DNA of 52,475 nt. Source: Candidatus Sericytochromatia bacterium (GTDB taxonomy: Bacteria > Cyanobacteriota > Sericytochromatia > S15B-MN24 > JAQBPE01). Under the pieces are notes generated by a model. That model was not told the origin of the DNA. It made no database searches and worked only from the letters and a program-made list of their open reading frames with translations. Location of the stretch: assembly GCA_035285325.1 (NCBI GenBank), contig JAYKJB010000082.1:1-52475 (forward strand). The letters run 5' to 3'. The position numbers and the translations under genes were made by a program. Of this stretch, positions 8,457 through 16,891 are shown one piece after another; the stretch's first letter is position 1, and every line of letters starts with the position of its first letter.

Positions 8457-9124
8457 CTCATCGGGAAGCGACACGGTTTGGCCCACCACATTCACGAGCA
8501 ATGTGCGAAAACCTCGTTTGGACGCAATTGAGCCAGTCCCTTGAGCTACGCAATTCGAGCGAATCCAGAAATCCCCGCTCGACCGACCGAACGGGACCAC
8601 CTCGGACCGGACCAGCCAGGGTTTAGCGGCCGTGTGGGCAGTTCAGAACGCCCCTGGAGGAGCCCACCCATTCTACTTCAAATTCTCGATGGCCCCCAGA
8701 GGTTTTTACGAACTGGGGTTGAGCGACTGATAGATCGGAAAAGGCCCCCGCGCCAAACTGTCTGCGCACAACTGAACTCCCGACATCTGGCGGACTGGAA
8801 GGCGAAGATTTTTTGCAACTCGGTGACCAAGTTGCTGTTCGAGTTCACTTGCGCGTGTTTAATTGTGTAACGCCCCATCGGGGCCTGTAGAACGCTGGTG
8901 GCTGAACATCGCGGCATCGGGCAAAACACGTGAAACGAAGCATTCCGACCTCGAGAGCGACCAGTCTTGCACGTGTGTGGGCTACCCGGGGAGCCTCGGT
9001 CAGGGCGCAGACATCTAACAGCGCAATTCGAACGATTGCCTTGCAAACCCTGCTGGCTATCCCAACGGATAGATGAGCAGAGCCCGCCGGCTCCCAAAGA
9101 GAATCCGTACTTGAACAGGCTTGG
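8457..9124. promoter_or_regulatory. Divergent intergenic region between two sugar operons
   Basis: About 670 bases separate the minus-strand heptose operon (start 8456) from the plus-strand operon (start about 9125). Open frames here are rich in rare combinations and look non-coding. It must contain the promoters for both operons, but I see no pair of convincing -35/-10 boxes. A small inverted repeat (GCCCC-atc-GGGGC, about 8872-8884) is the only local structure noted, and it is too small to interpret. Confidence 0.4.
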
Positions 9125-10267
9125 TTGATAATCGTGAAACGTATTGCAATCCCAACTGGTGAAGAATTACCAATTGTCGGACAGGGCTGCAGTGGCATTG
9201 GGGAGGATGAACGGGCTGAGTCGGCCCGCAGCAAAGAGCAAATTTATGCCCTGGAGCTTGGGATTGACCTGGGGATGACCCTGCTTGATACGGCTGAAGG
9301 ATACGCATCAGGACATTCAGAGGAAATCGTGGGCCAAGTCATTCGCGGTAAGCGCGACAAGGTCTTCATCGCGACGAAATTTTCACCCGAAAATCACGAG
9401 TTTCCGGGGGTGATTCGCGCGGCCGAGGGTTCGCTGAGACGCCTCAAGACAGAATACATCGACCTTTACCAGATTCATTGGCCTAACCCGACCGTACCGA
9501 TCGAAGAAACTCTCCGGGCCCTGGAACATCTCCGTGACCAAGGAAAAATAAGGCACATTGGATTATCGAACTTTTCTGCTCGAGAAATGCACGTCGCACA
9601 GTCGAAACTGCTGAGAGGTCAGATTTTCAGCAACCAAGTTGAATACAATCTATTCGACCGATTCATCGAAACCTCGATCATGCCGCATTGCCTCTCGACC
9701 GACGCACTGGTCCTTGCCTACAGCCCTTTGGACAAGGGGAGAACGGTTGACGGTGATGATGGTCGACAGCTGCTCTCCACCTTGGCAGAGAAATATCAGC
9801 GAACCCCCTCCCAGATTGCCCTGAATTGGCTGACATCGCAGCCGTCGGTCATTGCGATACCAAAGGCCGTCCGTGTAGAGCACGTTCGACAAAATGCAGC
9901 GTCTACCGATTTCAAGTTATCTCAGGAAGACAAAGAGGCCATTGCACAGGTCTGTTCACGTGAACCTGCCTGGATCGATCCCGGTCATATTCGGGTGAGT
10001 TTGGCAGGCGAAGGCAACAAGAAGGTCTACCAGACTCGGGAAGAGGCGCTGTCGAACACGCTGGGCCTGTCACCCAGTCCAACAGAATTGGCTGAATTCA
10101 TCAGACAAGGGGAACCTACCAAACCAGTAAGGTTGGTAAAAAATGATGACCCCAGAGACGAATTTCCATATGATTTAATTGAGGGAAGACTGCGGTACTG
10201 GGCTTGGGTCATCGCGTTCAACGGAGAACGACCGGTCCCCGCCTATATAAGAATGGGCAAAAAATGA
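9125..10267 (+). CDS. Aldo/keto reductase with C-terminal ParB/Srx-like domain
   Basis: Residues 1 to ~285 form an aldo-keto reductase barrel: the tetrad region LLDTAEGYASG (Asp, Tyr), FIATKFSP (Lys) and YQIHWPNP (His), then IGLSNFSA and a C-terminal PSVIAIPKAV cofactor loop. It should reduce a carbonyl with NAD(P)H. The last ~93 residues (about 288-380) are extra and resemble a ParB/sulfiredoxin-like domain: ELAEFIRQG, a VRLVKN strand, DLIEGRLRYWA (about 350-360) and VPAYI, compared with LIDGRRRYxA and VPAYI in that superfamily. Start TTG 9125 has AGG 5 nt upstream; GTG 9134 is an equally likely start by homology. It is the first gene of the five-gene plus-strand module. AKR is certain; the ParB-like call is inference. 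Confidence 0.8.
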   Translation: MIIVKRIAIPTGEELPIVGQGCSGIGEDERAESARSKEQIYALELGIDLGMTLLDTAEGYASGHSEEIVGQVIRGKRDKVFIATKFSPENHEFPGVIRAAEGSLRRLKTEYIDLYQIHWPNPTVPIEETLRALEHLRDQGKIRHIGLSNFSAREMHVAQSKLLRGQIFSNQVEYNLFDRFIETSIMPHCLSTDALVLAYSPLDKGRTVDGDDGRQLLSTLAEKYQRTPSQIALNWLTSQPSVIAIPKAVRVEHVRQNAASTDFKLSQEDKEAIAQVCSREPAWIDPGHIRVSLAGEGNKKVYQTREEALSNTLGLSPSPTELAEFIRQGEPTKPVRLVKNDDPRDEFPYDLIEGRLRYWAWVIAFNGERPVPAYIRMGKK

Positions 10268-11046
10268 ATCAAGACAGCAGCAAGTCGCACCATAGCAATG
10301 ACCTGAGCGTCAAGAACTACTCAAGCTACCAGGAGCGAATCTTACGTGAAGAATTTGCAAGCCACTTTCGAAGCTGTCCGATACCAGATGATCAAATCCT
10401 CTCGAATCTAGGGCTGTTTCTCAACTCGAAATCATTGGCCCGACTGCTTTTCATGGACCACATCTATCGACAGATTGTCGACGTCATGGGTGTTGTGATG
10501 GAGTTTGGCACAAGGTGGGGTCCGAACCTGGCACAATTTTCAGCCCTGCGTGGAATCTATGAACCCTTCAATCGTCATCGCAAGATCATAGGATTTGATA
10601 CCTTCACCGGCTTCTTGAAAATTGACGCTCAAGACGGTCATTCCGACATGATGAGGGTGGGGCACCTCCGGGTCAGTGAAAATTATCAGACCTACCTGGA
10701 ACACATCATGCGGTTACAGGAGCAGGACAATCCGCTGGGACATATTCGGAAATTTGAAATAATTGGGGGAGATGCAACAAAAACCCTGCCAGAATATTTA
10801 GATAAACATCGTGAAACCATCATCGCCCTAGCCTACTTCGACTTGGACGTTTATGCCCCGACCAAGGCGTGTCTTGAAGCGATCAAGCCTCGCTTGGTGA
10901 AAGGCAGCGTGCTCGGCTTCGATGAATTGAACGATCCGGACTCCCCGGGTGAAACGGAAGCCCTTCTGGAAGTCTTTGGATTGAACAACGTACGCTTGAA
11001 ACGGTATCCCTATGCGTCCAGGACATCATATTTTGTCGTCGAATAG
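10264..11046 (+). CDS. SAM-dependent sugar O-methyltransferase, TylF/MycF-like
   Basis: A 260-residue class I methyltransferase-like protein. The SAM-binding strand reads VVMEFGTRWGPNL, followed by KIIGFDTFTGF, an acidic strand and ALAYFDLDVYAPTKACLEAIKP, where the DLDxY motif resembles the metal-binding Asp region of the TylF/MycF/NovP group. That family methylates hydroxyls of sugar residues in macrolide and surface-glycan pathways, using Mg2+. The ATG overlaps the reductase stop as ATGA (10264-10267), so the two are coupled. I infer methylation of the island's sugar, at nucleotide-sugar or glycoside level. Confidence 0.72.
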   Translation: MNQDSSKSHHSNDLSVKNYSSYQERILREEFASHFRSCPIPDDQILSNLGLFLNSKSLARLLFMDHIYRQIVDVMGVVMEFGTRWGPNLAQFSALRGIYEPFNRHRKIIGFDTFTGFLKIDAQDGHSDMMRVGHLRVSENYQTYLEHIMRLQEQDNPLGHIRKFEIIGGDATKTLPEYLDKHRETIIALAYFDLDVYAPTKACLEAIKPRLVKGSVLGFDELNDPDSPGETEALLEVFGLNNVRLKRYPYASRTSYFVVE

Positions 11047-11323
11047 AGTTCAGCCAAAATTCACGGAACCTTGCCCGTCCCAAAACGTGCAATGGAAACC
11101 GGACCATCCTGCGGAAACTCGATAGCCCTCAAATTTTTTGCGGTAAACCAAGCCAGACTTGTTGCATTCGAATCGCTTGGGGCCAAGGAGCATGGCCTGT
11201 GTCACTGGCCCGCACCGAACACAATTCCCCCTCCAATGGGCCAGCAGGAACACGTGACCTTGGCACTCCTTCACCCACGCCAACCTAGCAGGCAACGGTT
11301 TGAGCCCATTAGGGGAGAGCGCT

Positions 11324-12355
11324 TTGAATCCGACATTCGATGAAATGGAGGCTGGCGGGCTGCCTATTCCCATCGCTCCTCCATGTATCTCACCTGAGAA
11401 GCCGGTCCTACTTTTGGGAGCGGGGGGATTAATTGGAAATTATGTTCTGAACCTACTTGCAGCACGCGGGGCCCCCGTGGTGGCAACCTACCGAACGCGC
11501 GTGCCGCAATACAAACTGGGACAGACTGAAAACGTGCGACTCGTTCGATGGGACAGTTCTGAGTCTACTCTGGAGGCGTTGGAAAGAAATCCTGGCTGCG
11601 TGATTCATCTGGCGAACAACATTTTTCCCGGCGTTCAGCCCTCAGACCAGAAACTTCAACCACTGTTGGAACACGCAGACACCAACCTTGCCGTGCTGAA
11701 ATACTGCATCGCAACTCAGCCAGGGAAACTCATTTGGCTTAGCTCTTCGACTGGTTATTCAGGGCGAGTCAACGCGAGTGAAGACTCTTTTTTCATCGAT
11801 TCCCCCCAAAGTGCCGCGATTGGTTACGCCGTAAGGGCATTTGAAATGCAACTACAAGCTTTCGCATCATTGAGCGCGACGGACGTCCGCGTGATGAGAC
11901 CGACAACCGTGCTGGGCCCTCTGAAACTGTACAGAGAAAACCATAGCCACCACGCAGTTCGCTCGATACTGGCAGCAAAAAGCGGTGAAACCATCACCAT
12001 ATTTCAGCCTGAATTGAAGCGCGACTATATCTTCGCGATGGACCTGGCGGAACTCATCGTTGAAGAAATGGGCATCCCTCCGACTCCTTCATCCTATGAG
12101 GCCTACAACGTGGGCTCCGGGGCCGAGATATCTATTTCCGAAGCAATTCAACTCGTGCGTGCACTTTATCCGGGGGCCAACCCAATCGTGCAATTCAAAG
12201 ACACGCAAAGACCAGCGCAGATCTCCACATTGCCTCTTGATAAAAGCAGGAAACGTTATGTCTTCCGCCCAAGGGCATTCAAGGAATTCCTGGGAGAAAT
12301 CCTGGGTATCGATCAAGTCATATCCGCCATCCTTAACATAGAGGTGCCGTCGTGA
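11324..12355 (+). CDS. NAD-dependent epimerase/dehydratase-like SDR lacking the catalytic Tyr-Lys
   Basis: Extended SDR of 343 residues. The cofactor loop is LLLGAGGLIGNYVL, the core strand is VIHLANNIFP, the Ser region WLSSSTGYSG, and MRPTTVLGP the usual loop. Both canonical active-site residues seem absent: the YxxxK register reads Ile166-G-Y-A-Val170-R, so Tyr becomes Ile and Lys becomes Val. It resembles the G-W-x-K-R pattern of the SDRs at 3620 and 7488 and may be a diverged member of one subfamily. The TTG at 11324 is chosen because AGGGGAG lies 6 nt upstream; an ATG at 11345 has no ribosome site. Its end overlaps the radical SAM gene as GTGA. It may be a catalytically altered reductase or epimerase. 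Confidence 0.68.
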   Translation: MNPTFDEMEAGGLPIPIAPPCISPEKPVLLLGAGGLIGNYVLNLLAARGAPVVATYRTRVPQYKLGQTENVRLVRWDSSESTLEALERNPGCVIHLANNIFPGVQPSDQKLQPLLEHADTNLAVLKYCIATQPGKLIWLSSSTGYSGRVNASEDSFFIDSPQSAAIGYAVRAFEMQLQAFASLSATDVRVMRPTTVLGPLKLYRENHSHHAVRSILAAKSGETITIFQPELKRDYIFAMDLAELIVEEMGIPPTPSSYEAYNVGSGAEISISEAIQLVRALYPGANPIVQFKDTQRPAQISTLPLDKSRKRYVFRPRAFKEFLGEILGIDQVISAILNIEVPS

Positions 12356-13659
12356 AAGCCGGGTTCATCGTTCCGTCGTGGCATTACTGGGCCGACCCTT
12401 TCAAACTACAGCCCCTATGGGAAATGTATTATGCGACCGTATTAAATAAAGCGAATAAGGGAATCGAGGTTGAGATTTTTGACCTCCGAGGCGAAGGTCC
12501 GACTGGCCCTCAAGAAGGCTTCCTGGAGAAAATCCCAGAGCGAAAAATCTATCTCTTCTGGATCATGAAGTCAGGAGATGCCATCGAACTTGAGGCGATC
12601 GCAGCATCGCTCAAATCTCGAGACGCACAATGCGTGACAATCGCAGGCGGAACGCACGTGGATATGTGCACAGCCAGAGCGCTCGAATATTTTGATAAGG
12701 TCGTCACAGGCCCAGGGGAGTCAGCCTTGTGGGAAGCAATCAATTCAGTCGGTGATTCCAGTCAAAGACTGTTTCGTGGCGACTATAAAGTCGATAGATT
12801 CGACTCAACGCCTTATCCGGACAGGTCCCTTCTGCCAGCGGAACGAGTGATAAATAGCAAATTATTCAGTCAGTACGGCGAAGAGCCAGCCACGTCAATT
12901 TACATGTCGCGAGGCTGTATCTATCGATGTGGATTCTGCGTTTACAATGTACCCAATGAACTCCAGGTCAGGCACCCGGAGATGCTTAGAAGCGAAATTC
13001 AATATCTTAAATCAACCTATAAAATCAAAGCTATTAATTTACGCGACGAAGTAGCGATTCACCCAAGCCCCAAAATATCTGAGCAGTGCTTGAACATTTT
13101 GAAAGACGAGGGGGTGATTTGGAGAGGGCAAACGACCACCTTGGCTTCCACCAAGCAATTGAAACTCGCCGCGGAGTCTGGATGTGTGGAACTCTCCGTT
13201 GGCGTGGAAACTGTTGACCCAAAGGTCATGAAGATCATCAAGAAAGACTGGCAGAATCTCACTGGTATTCGTCGTTTTTTCGCAGACGCCAAAGAGTTTG
13301 GGATCAAGGTGAAGATCTGCCTGATTTTGGGTCTTCCGGGAGAATCGGCCGACATTGTCGAGAAGACTGTTAAATTCTTGGAGGAAATTGACCCGGACTT
13401 CGCCTCAGTATCGGGATTCTGTCCGGTGCCAGGTTCCCCGATCGCCAAGGACCCTGAATCCTATGGGATAGAGATGATTGACCAGGACCTGAGCAAACAC
13501 GCTCACCTCCTCTACAGGTTTTCAAAGGACGAAGAAGTGGGACTCCCCTTCAGATATAAGCCGGATGGTCCCTGGGGGCCGACCTTTACCCGTGAACAGA
13601 TTATTGGCAATATCCAAAAGATCCAGGATTGGCTGAGCAGTCGAAACAAGACGTACTAG
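12352..13659 (+). CDS. Radical SAM protein, B12-binding-domain type
   Basis: A 435-residue radical SAM enzyme. The 4Fe-4S motif CIYRCGFC (Cys189, Cys193, Cys196) follows a Rossmann-like N-terminal half (CVTIAGGTHVD, VVTGPGESALW) laid out like the cobalamin-binding domain of class B radical SAM enzymes. The cobalamin His motif DxHxxG is not seen, so cobalamin binding may be lost. Later Elp3-like motifs (SVGVETVDPKVMKIIKK, ILGLPGES) confirm the family. Such enzymes perform C-methylation or other C-H chemistry. In this operon the target is likely the sugar. GTG start with GAGGTG 5 nt upstream. The reaction itself cannot be assigned. Confidence 0.8.
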   Translation: MKAGFIVPSWHYWADPFKLQPLWEMYYATVLNKANKGIEVEIFDLRGEGPTGPQEGFLEKIPERKIYLFWIMKSGDAIELEAIAASLKSRDAQCVTIAGGTHVDMCTARALEYFDKVVTGPGESALWEAINSVGDSSQRLFRGDYKVDRFDSTPYPDRSLLPAERVINSKLFSQYGEEPATSIYMSRGCIYRCGFCVYNVPNELQVRHPEMLRSEIQYLKSTYKIKAINLRDEVAIHPSPKISEQCLNILKDEGVIWRGQTTTLASTKQLKLAAESGCVELSVGVETVDPKVMKIIKKDWQNLTGIRRFFADAKEFGIKVKICLILGLPGESADIVEKTVKFLEEIDPDFASVSGFCPVPGSPIAKDPESYGIEMIDQDLSKHAHLLYRFSKDEEVGLPFRYKPDGPWGPTFTREQIIGNIQKIQDWLSSRNKTY

Positions 13660-13722
13660 TGTATTCACGTTGACTTATTCGAGCCAGCCGAATTTGGAGA
13701 ATCATCAACTGGGGCCGTTTCC

Positions 13723-14652
13723 ATGCCACTCAATTCCATCTCCGAGGAATACCTGAAGTCTCTTGAGAGCATTTTCCACTCAGGCCGTGAAGCTCGGCCG
13801 ACTGTCTCAAATTGGCCCAGGATGCCAAACTATAGCGAAGAAGTCACAACAGACCTACGTGCCCACCATCACGCCGTTGCAAGGTCATTCTTCAAGGCAG
13901 AGACGCTCAATCACCTGAAGCTCGAAATCGACCGATGTTTCGGAGAACCTGAGTGTATACAAAGCCCCATACGGGTCCCCCCTCGTACAGGCCAAACAGA
14001 GAAGCAAACTCTGAGAGAGATTGAGTCATTACCGAGACTAAGTGAGTACGAGGTGTCTCTGGGCACTCAATACCTGAAAGAGAACACTTCCTACATCCAG
14101 TTGAAGACTCCTCTTAAAAACGTGGCAGCCCTCTTACCCGTCATTTTAGATCTTCGTCTGCTCCGGACCGCTCAAGAATATCTTGGATGCTTCCCGCTAC
14201 TCACATATGTCAAAGTGCAAAGGACGTGGGCTAACCAATTACCCGAAACAAATACACAGCTGTGGCATATAGATATCGATGCTTTCCGAATGCTAAAGGC
14301 ATTCATCTTCCTCGATGAGATAGACTCAAATACTGGAGTCACGCGCTTTATCGAGGGAAGCCACTTCTTTGAACAAGGAAATTATCACTACCAAGACAGA
14401 TGGTCGGAAGAGGACATTGAAAATAAGTTTCCATTCGCGCGGAGAGTGACCCCAAAACTGGCCTATGGAGACATGCTATTACTGGACACCTTGCAATTAC
14501 ACCGCGGCGCAAGACCTCGGGGCAGGGACAGAACAGCCATCATTGCCAACTTCTGTGCTCACCCGGAACAAGCTTCTGGAGGATGCCTTGACATGAGAGA
14601 AAAAGACTTCAAGGCTCTTCATACGTTGCAGAAGAGAGCCCTGACAACCTGA
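13723..14652 (+). CDS. Phytanoyl-CoA dioxygenase (PhyH)-like Fe(II)/2-oxoglutarate oxygenase
   Basis: A 309-residue protein with the PhyH-type metal triad: LWHIDIDAF gives His182 and Asp184, and LQLHRGARP gives the distal His260 plus Arg264, which usually binds 2-oxoglutarate. The intervening VTRFIEGSH also fits the family. These enzymes hydroxylate, desaturate or epimerise at unactivated carbons. It lies 63 nt after the radical SAM gene on the same strand and ends the plus-strand module. A role in oxidising the sugar is likely but unproven. The start ATG has a modest GGGG upstream. Confidence 0.78.
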   Translation: MPLNSISEEYLKSLESIFHSGREARPTVSNWPRMPNYSEEVTTDLRAHHHAVARSFFKAETLNHLKLEIDRCFGEPECIQSPIRVPPRTGQTEKQTLREIESLPRLSEYEVSLGTQYLKENTSYIQLKTPLKNVAALLPVILDLRLLRTAQEYLGCFPLLTYVKVQRTWANQLPETNTQLWHIDIDAFRMLKAFIFLDEIDSNTGVTRFIEGSHFFEQGNYHYQDRWSEEDIENKFPFARRVTPKLAYGDMLLLDTLQLHRGARPRGRDRTAIIANFCAHPEQASGGCLDMREKDFKALHTLQKRALTT

Positions 14653-14900
14653 TCAGGAAATTCCTCTACCCATTCAGGGAGCGTAACAAACAGGCAGTTC
14701 GCAGGACCTCCGGGCCCTCAGGCTGCCAGTCAAAATTCTGGTTTGCCAGCAAGGTCAACTCAGGGAAATGGTTCTCCATTGAATCAATCTGATGCCCGAT
14801 CTGCGTGGCAGTTTCGCTCCGGCATAACGTTTGGAAGGCCTACACCAAACCAAAGCCAACCGCCAGGGGCTCACCCCACAGGTCACCGAGCGAACTGCCC

Positions 14901-15827
14901 TCAGTGGTCTTGAATAACGGTTTGAAGTATGGACGCCGAGTCTACCTTCCCGATTTTTCGCAACAAGCGTCGGTCACCCGAAATGTAATAAAACTTGCTC
15001 TCTGGGGCGATCATTTTGAAGGGTATCTTCAAACAATTGGTTGCGACGAGGGAGCCCACCAGTTGGCCAATTCCATTGGAGTAGGATTCTTCTAGAGTAT
15101 AAATTTTCGAAGCATTGGAAAGAAGCGCCAGGAAATCATCACCATATACCGAGCTCGGCCTGAAGAGGTCAATCACGGACACTTGCTGTCCAATACCTTG
15201 CTCAATAGCCGGGAGAACCTCCAACAATTCATGAACGATCGCCCCTGTGGAAATGAACAAGACTCTTCCAGATTTCTTGACCACCGAAAATCCTGTTTCC
15301 ACCGAGAATTCGGAATCAAGTTTGAGATTGGGCAAAACACCTTTCTCGATACGAATGTAATTGGCCCTCTTAGAATTGATAGCAAATTCCACAAAGGCAC
15401 CGGTGTTGTGAGGGTCTGATGAATTCAGCACCGTGAGTCCCGGAATTGTCATCACGGCGGGTAATTCCTGCAATCCGTGATGAGTAGGACCGTCGGTGCT
15501 ATAGGTGAAACCGGCACCCACACTCACGATGCTAACGGGCAATTGCATGGCCGCGACATCCAGGGTCAGTTGTTCCAAGACTCTCAAACTTACAAACGGG
15601 CTAATCCCATAAGCAAACACAATCTTTCCACTGGACGCCAACCCAGCCGCCACACCAATCATATTTTGCTCTGCAATCCCGACGTTCACAAAACGTTCAG
15701 GCATGGATGTTTCAAATTCCCGTAGCGCAAATGCACCATGATCGGCGCTTAGCAGAACAATTCGTTCGTCCTGCCTTGCAAAATGAACTAATGTCTCAAA
15801 AAACGCATCGCGCATGTCCACAGTCAT
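14901..15827 (-). CDS. Transketolase, C-terminal (pyrimidine-binding and transketolase-C) subunit
   Basis: A 308-residue protein equal to the C-terminal half of a transketolase. MRDAFFETLVHFARQDERIVLLSADHG begins the pyrimidine-binding domain, RFVNVGIAEQNMIGVAAGLA carries the conserved catalytic Glu (IAEQ), and YSTDGPTHHGLQE and a Rossmann-like C-terminal domain follow. It pairs with the N-terminal half at 15836-16657, 8 nt upstream. Together they form a heterodimeric thiamine-diphosphate enzyme that moves a two-carbon ketol unit between sugars. Split transketolases of this type recur in surface-glycan clusters. Here it could lengthen or branch the heptose. The ATG at 15827 is the only reasonable start. 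Confidence 0.85.
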   Translation of the reverse strand: MTVDMRDAFFETLVHFARQDERIVLLSADHGAFALREFETSMPERFVNVGIAEQNMIGVAAGLASSGKIVFAYGISPFVSLRVLEQLTLDVAAMQLPVSIVSVGAGFTYSTDGPTHHGLQELPAVMTIPGLTVLNSSDPHNTGAFVEFAINSKRANYIRIEKGVLPNLKLDSEFSVETGFSVVKKSGRVLFISTGAIVHELLEVLPAIEQGIGQQVSVIDLFRPSSVYGDDFLALLSNASKIYTLEESYSNGIGQLVGSLVATNCLKIPFKMIAPESKFYYISGDRRLLRKIGKVDSASILQTVIQDH

Positions 15828-15835
15828 TTGAGATT

Positions 15836-16657
15836 TTATTTCCCGTCTTGAAGCTCAGCCAAGGCCAATACAAACCGGTCTAAATCTATCCCTCCGTGGT
15901 GCCATTCTGGTTGATTTTCCATGAATGACACTCCCTTTCCTTTGACGGAATTCGCGATGACCACGCTTGGCTTGCCCGACGTCTTTGAGAAGTGAGTTGC
16001 CCAGGCTGAATTCAGGTCTTCGAATTGATGGCCATCAATCACTCGCACATCCCAGCCAAAAGCCATCCATTTTTTCGCGAAAGGTTCAAGGCGGTTGATA
16101 CTCTCCGTGGAGCCGTGAGTGATCAGCCGGTTGCGGTCAACAATGGCACACAGATGATGTAGCTCGTGGTGAGCAGCAAACATAGCCGCCTCCCAAACAG
16201 ACCCTTCGTAGCACTCTCCGTCTCCCATCAGGACCACGGTCTTTCGATTGTTCCCGTCAAGCTTGTCAGCGAGCGCCATCCCGCATCCTATCGGCAATCC
16301 GTGGCCAAGCGAGCCAGAGAGGAACTCAACTCCGGGAATTCGAGGGTCAGGATGTTCGCCGAGGAGTTGGCCTTGATTGAGATACGGCATTTCTTCCCGC
16401 GAAAAAAAGCCCAGATCGGCAAGGACCGCATAGAGCGCGATACCGGCGTGTCCCTTACTCAACAAAAATCGGTCACGACCGCCCCACAGAGGGTTGGCCG
16501 GGTCAAACCGAAGAAATTTCCCGTAGTAAAGACTTACCAGTATTTCAACGATGGAATAGGCTCCTCCAATATGTCCTTTCCCAGCCGAATGTACTGCCCG
16601 AAGAATATCAATTCTCAACTCTCTCGATTTTTCGTTGAGTTGGCTCGGACTTAACAT
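15836..16657 (-). CDS. Transketolase, N-terminal (thiamine-diphosphate) subunit
   Basis: A ~273-residue TPP-binding half: ELRIDILRAVHSAGKGHIGGAYS, then RFLLSKGHAGIALYA, GSLGHGLPIGCGMA, and the TPP/Mg motif GDGECYEGSVWEAA ending at the Asn of VDRNRL. These are all typical transketolase N-terminal motifs. I begin it at the ATG at 16657 (GGAG 9 nt upstream), since transketolase homology starts just after it; an ORF extends upstream to 16768 but looks non-native. It precedes the C-terminal subunit by 8 nt on the same strand. Function and substrate are as for that partner. Confidence 0.83.
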   Translation of the reverse strand: MLSPSQLNEKSRELRIDILRAVHSAGKGHIGGAYSIVEILVSLYYGKFLRFDPANPLWGGRDRFLLSKGHAGIALYAVLADLGFFSREEMPYLNQGQLLGEHPDPRIPGVEFLSGSLGHGLPIGCGMALADKLDGNNRKTVVLMGDGECYEGSVWEAAMFAAHHELHHLCAIVDRNRLITHGSTESINRLEPFAKKWMAFGWDVRVIDGHQFEDLNSAWATHFSKTSGKPSVVIANSVKGKGVSFMENQPEWHHGGIDLDRFVLALAELQDGK

Positions 16658-16891
16658 TGACAATATCTCCATTGGCATCCAAGAAATAGCCCTCTGCGTG
16701 ACGAGAGGTGTCGTAGTTGAGAACTCCAGACCTTCGGACGCTGTGGCTGAGGGGCGCTTCAGCGACATCGGGATTCGTGTTTCGGCCTGCCCTAAACATC
16801 AAGGTCGATTTTGAGGCCTTGAATGCTCGTCGCGCTCACCACGAACGGCATCTCAATAAGGTCACGGCCTAAAAGTCTCCCATCATCCCGC

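Noticed and set aside
8678-9097. A 139-codon minus-strand open frame in the divergent region
   Set aside because: Cys/Arg/Ser-rich, no domain-like pattern, no ribosome site; treated as non-coding.
12352-13659. Assignment of the radical SAM protein as a cobalamin-dependent methyltransferase
   Set aside because: The domain layout fits, but the cobalamin His motif is not visible, so I left the reaction unassigned.
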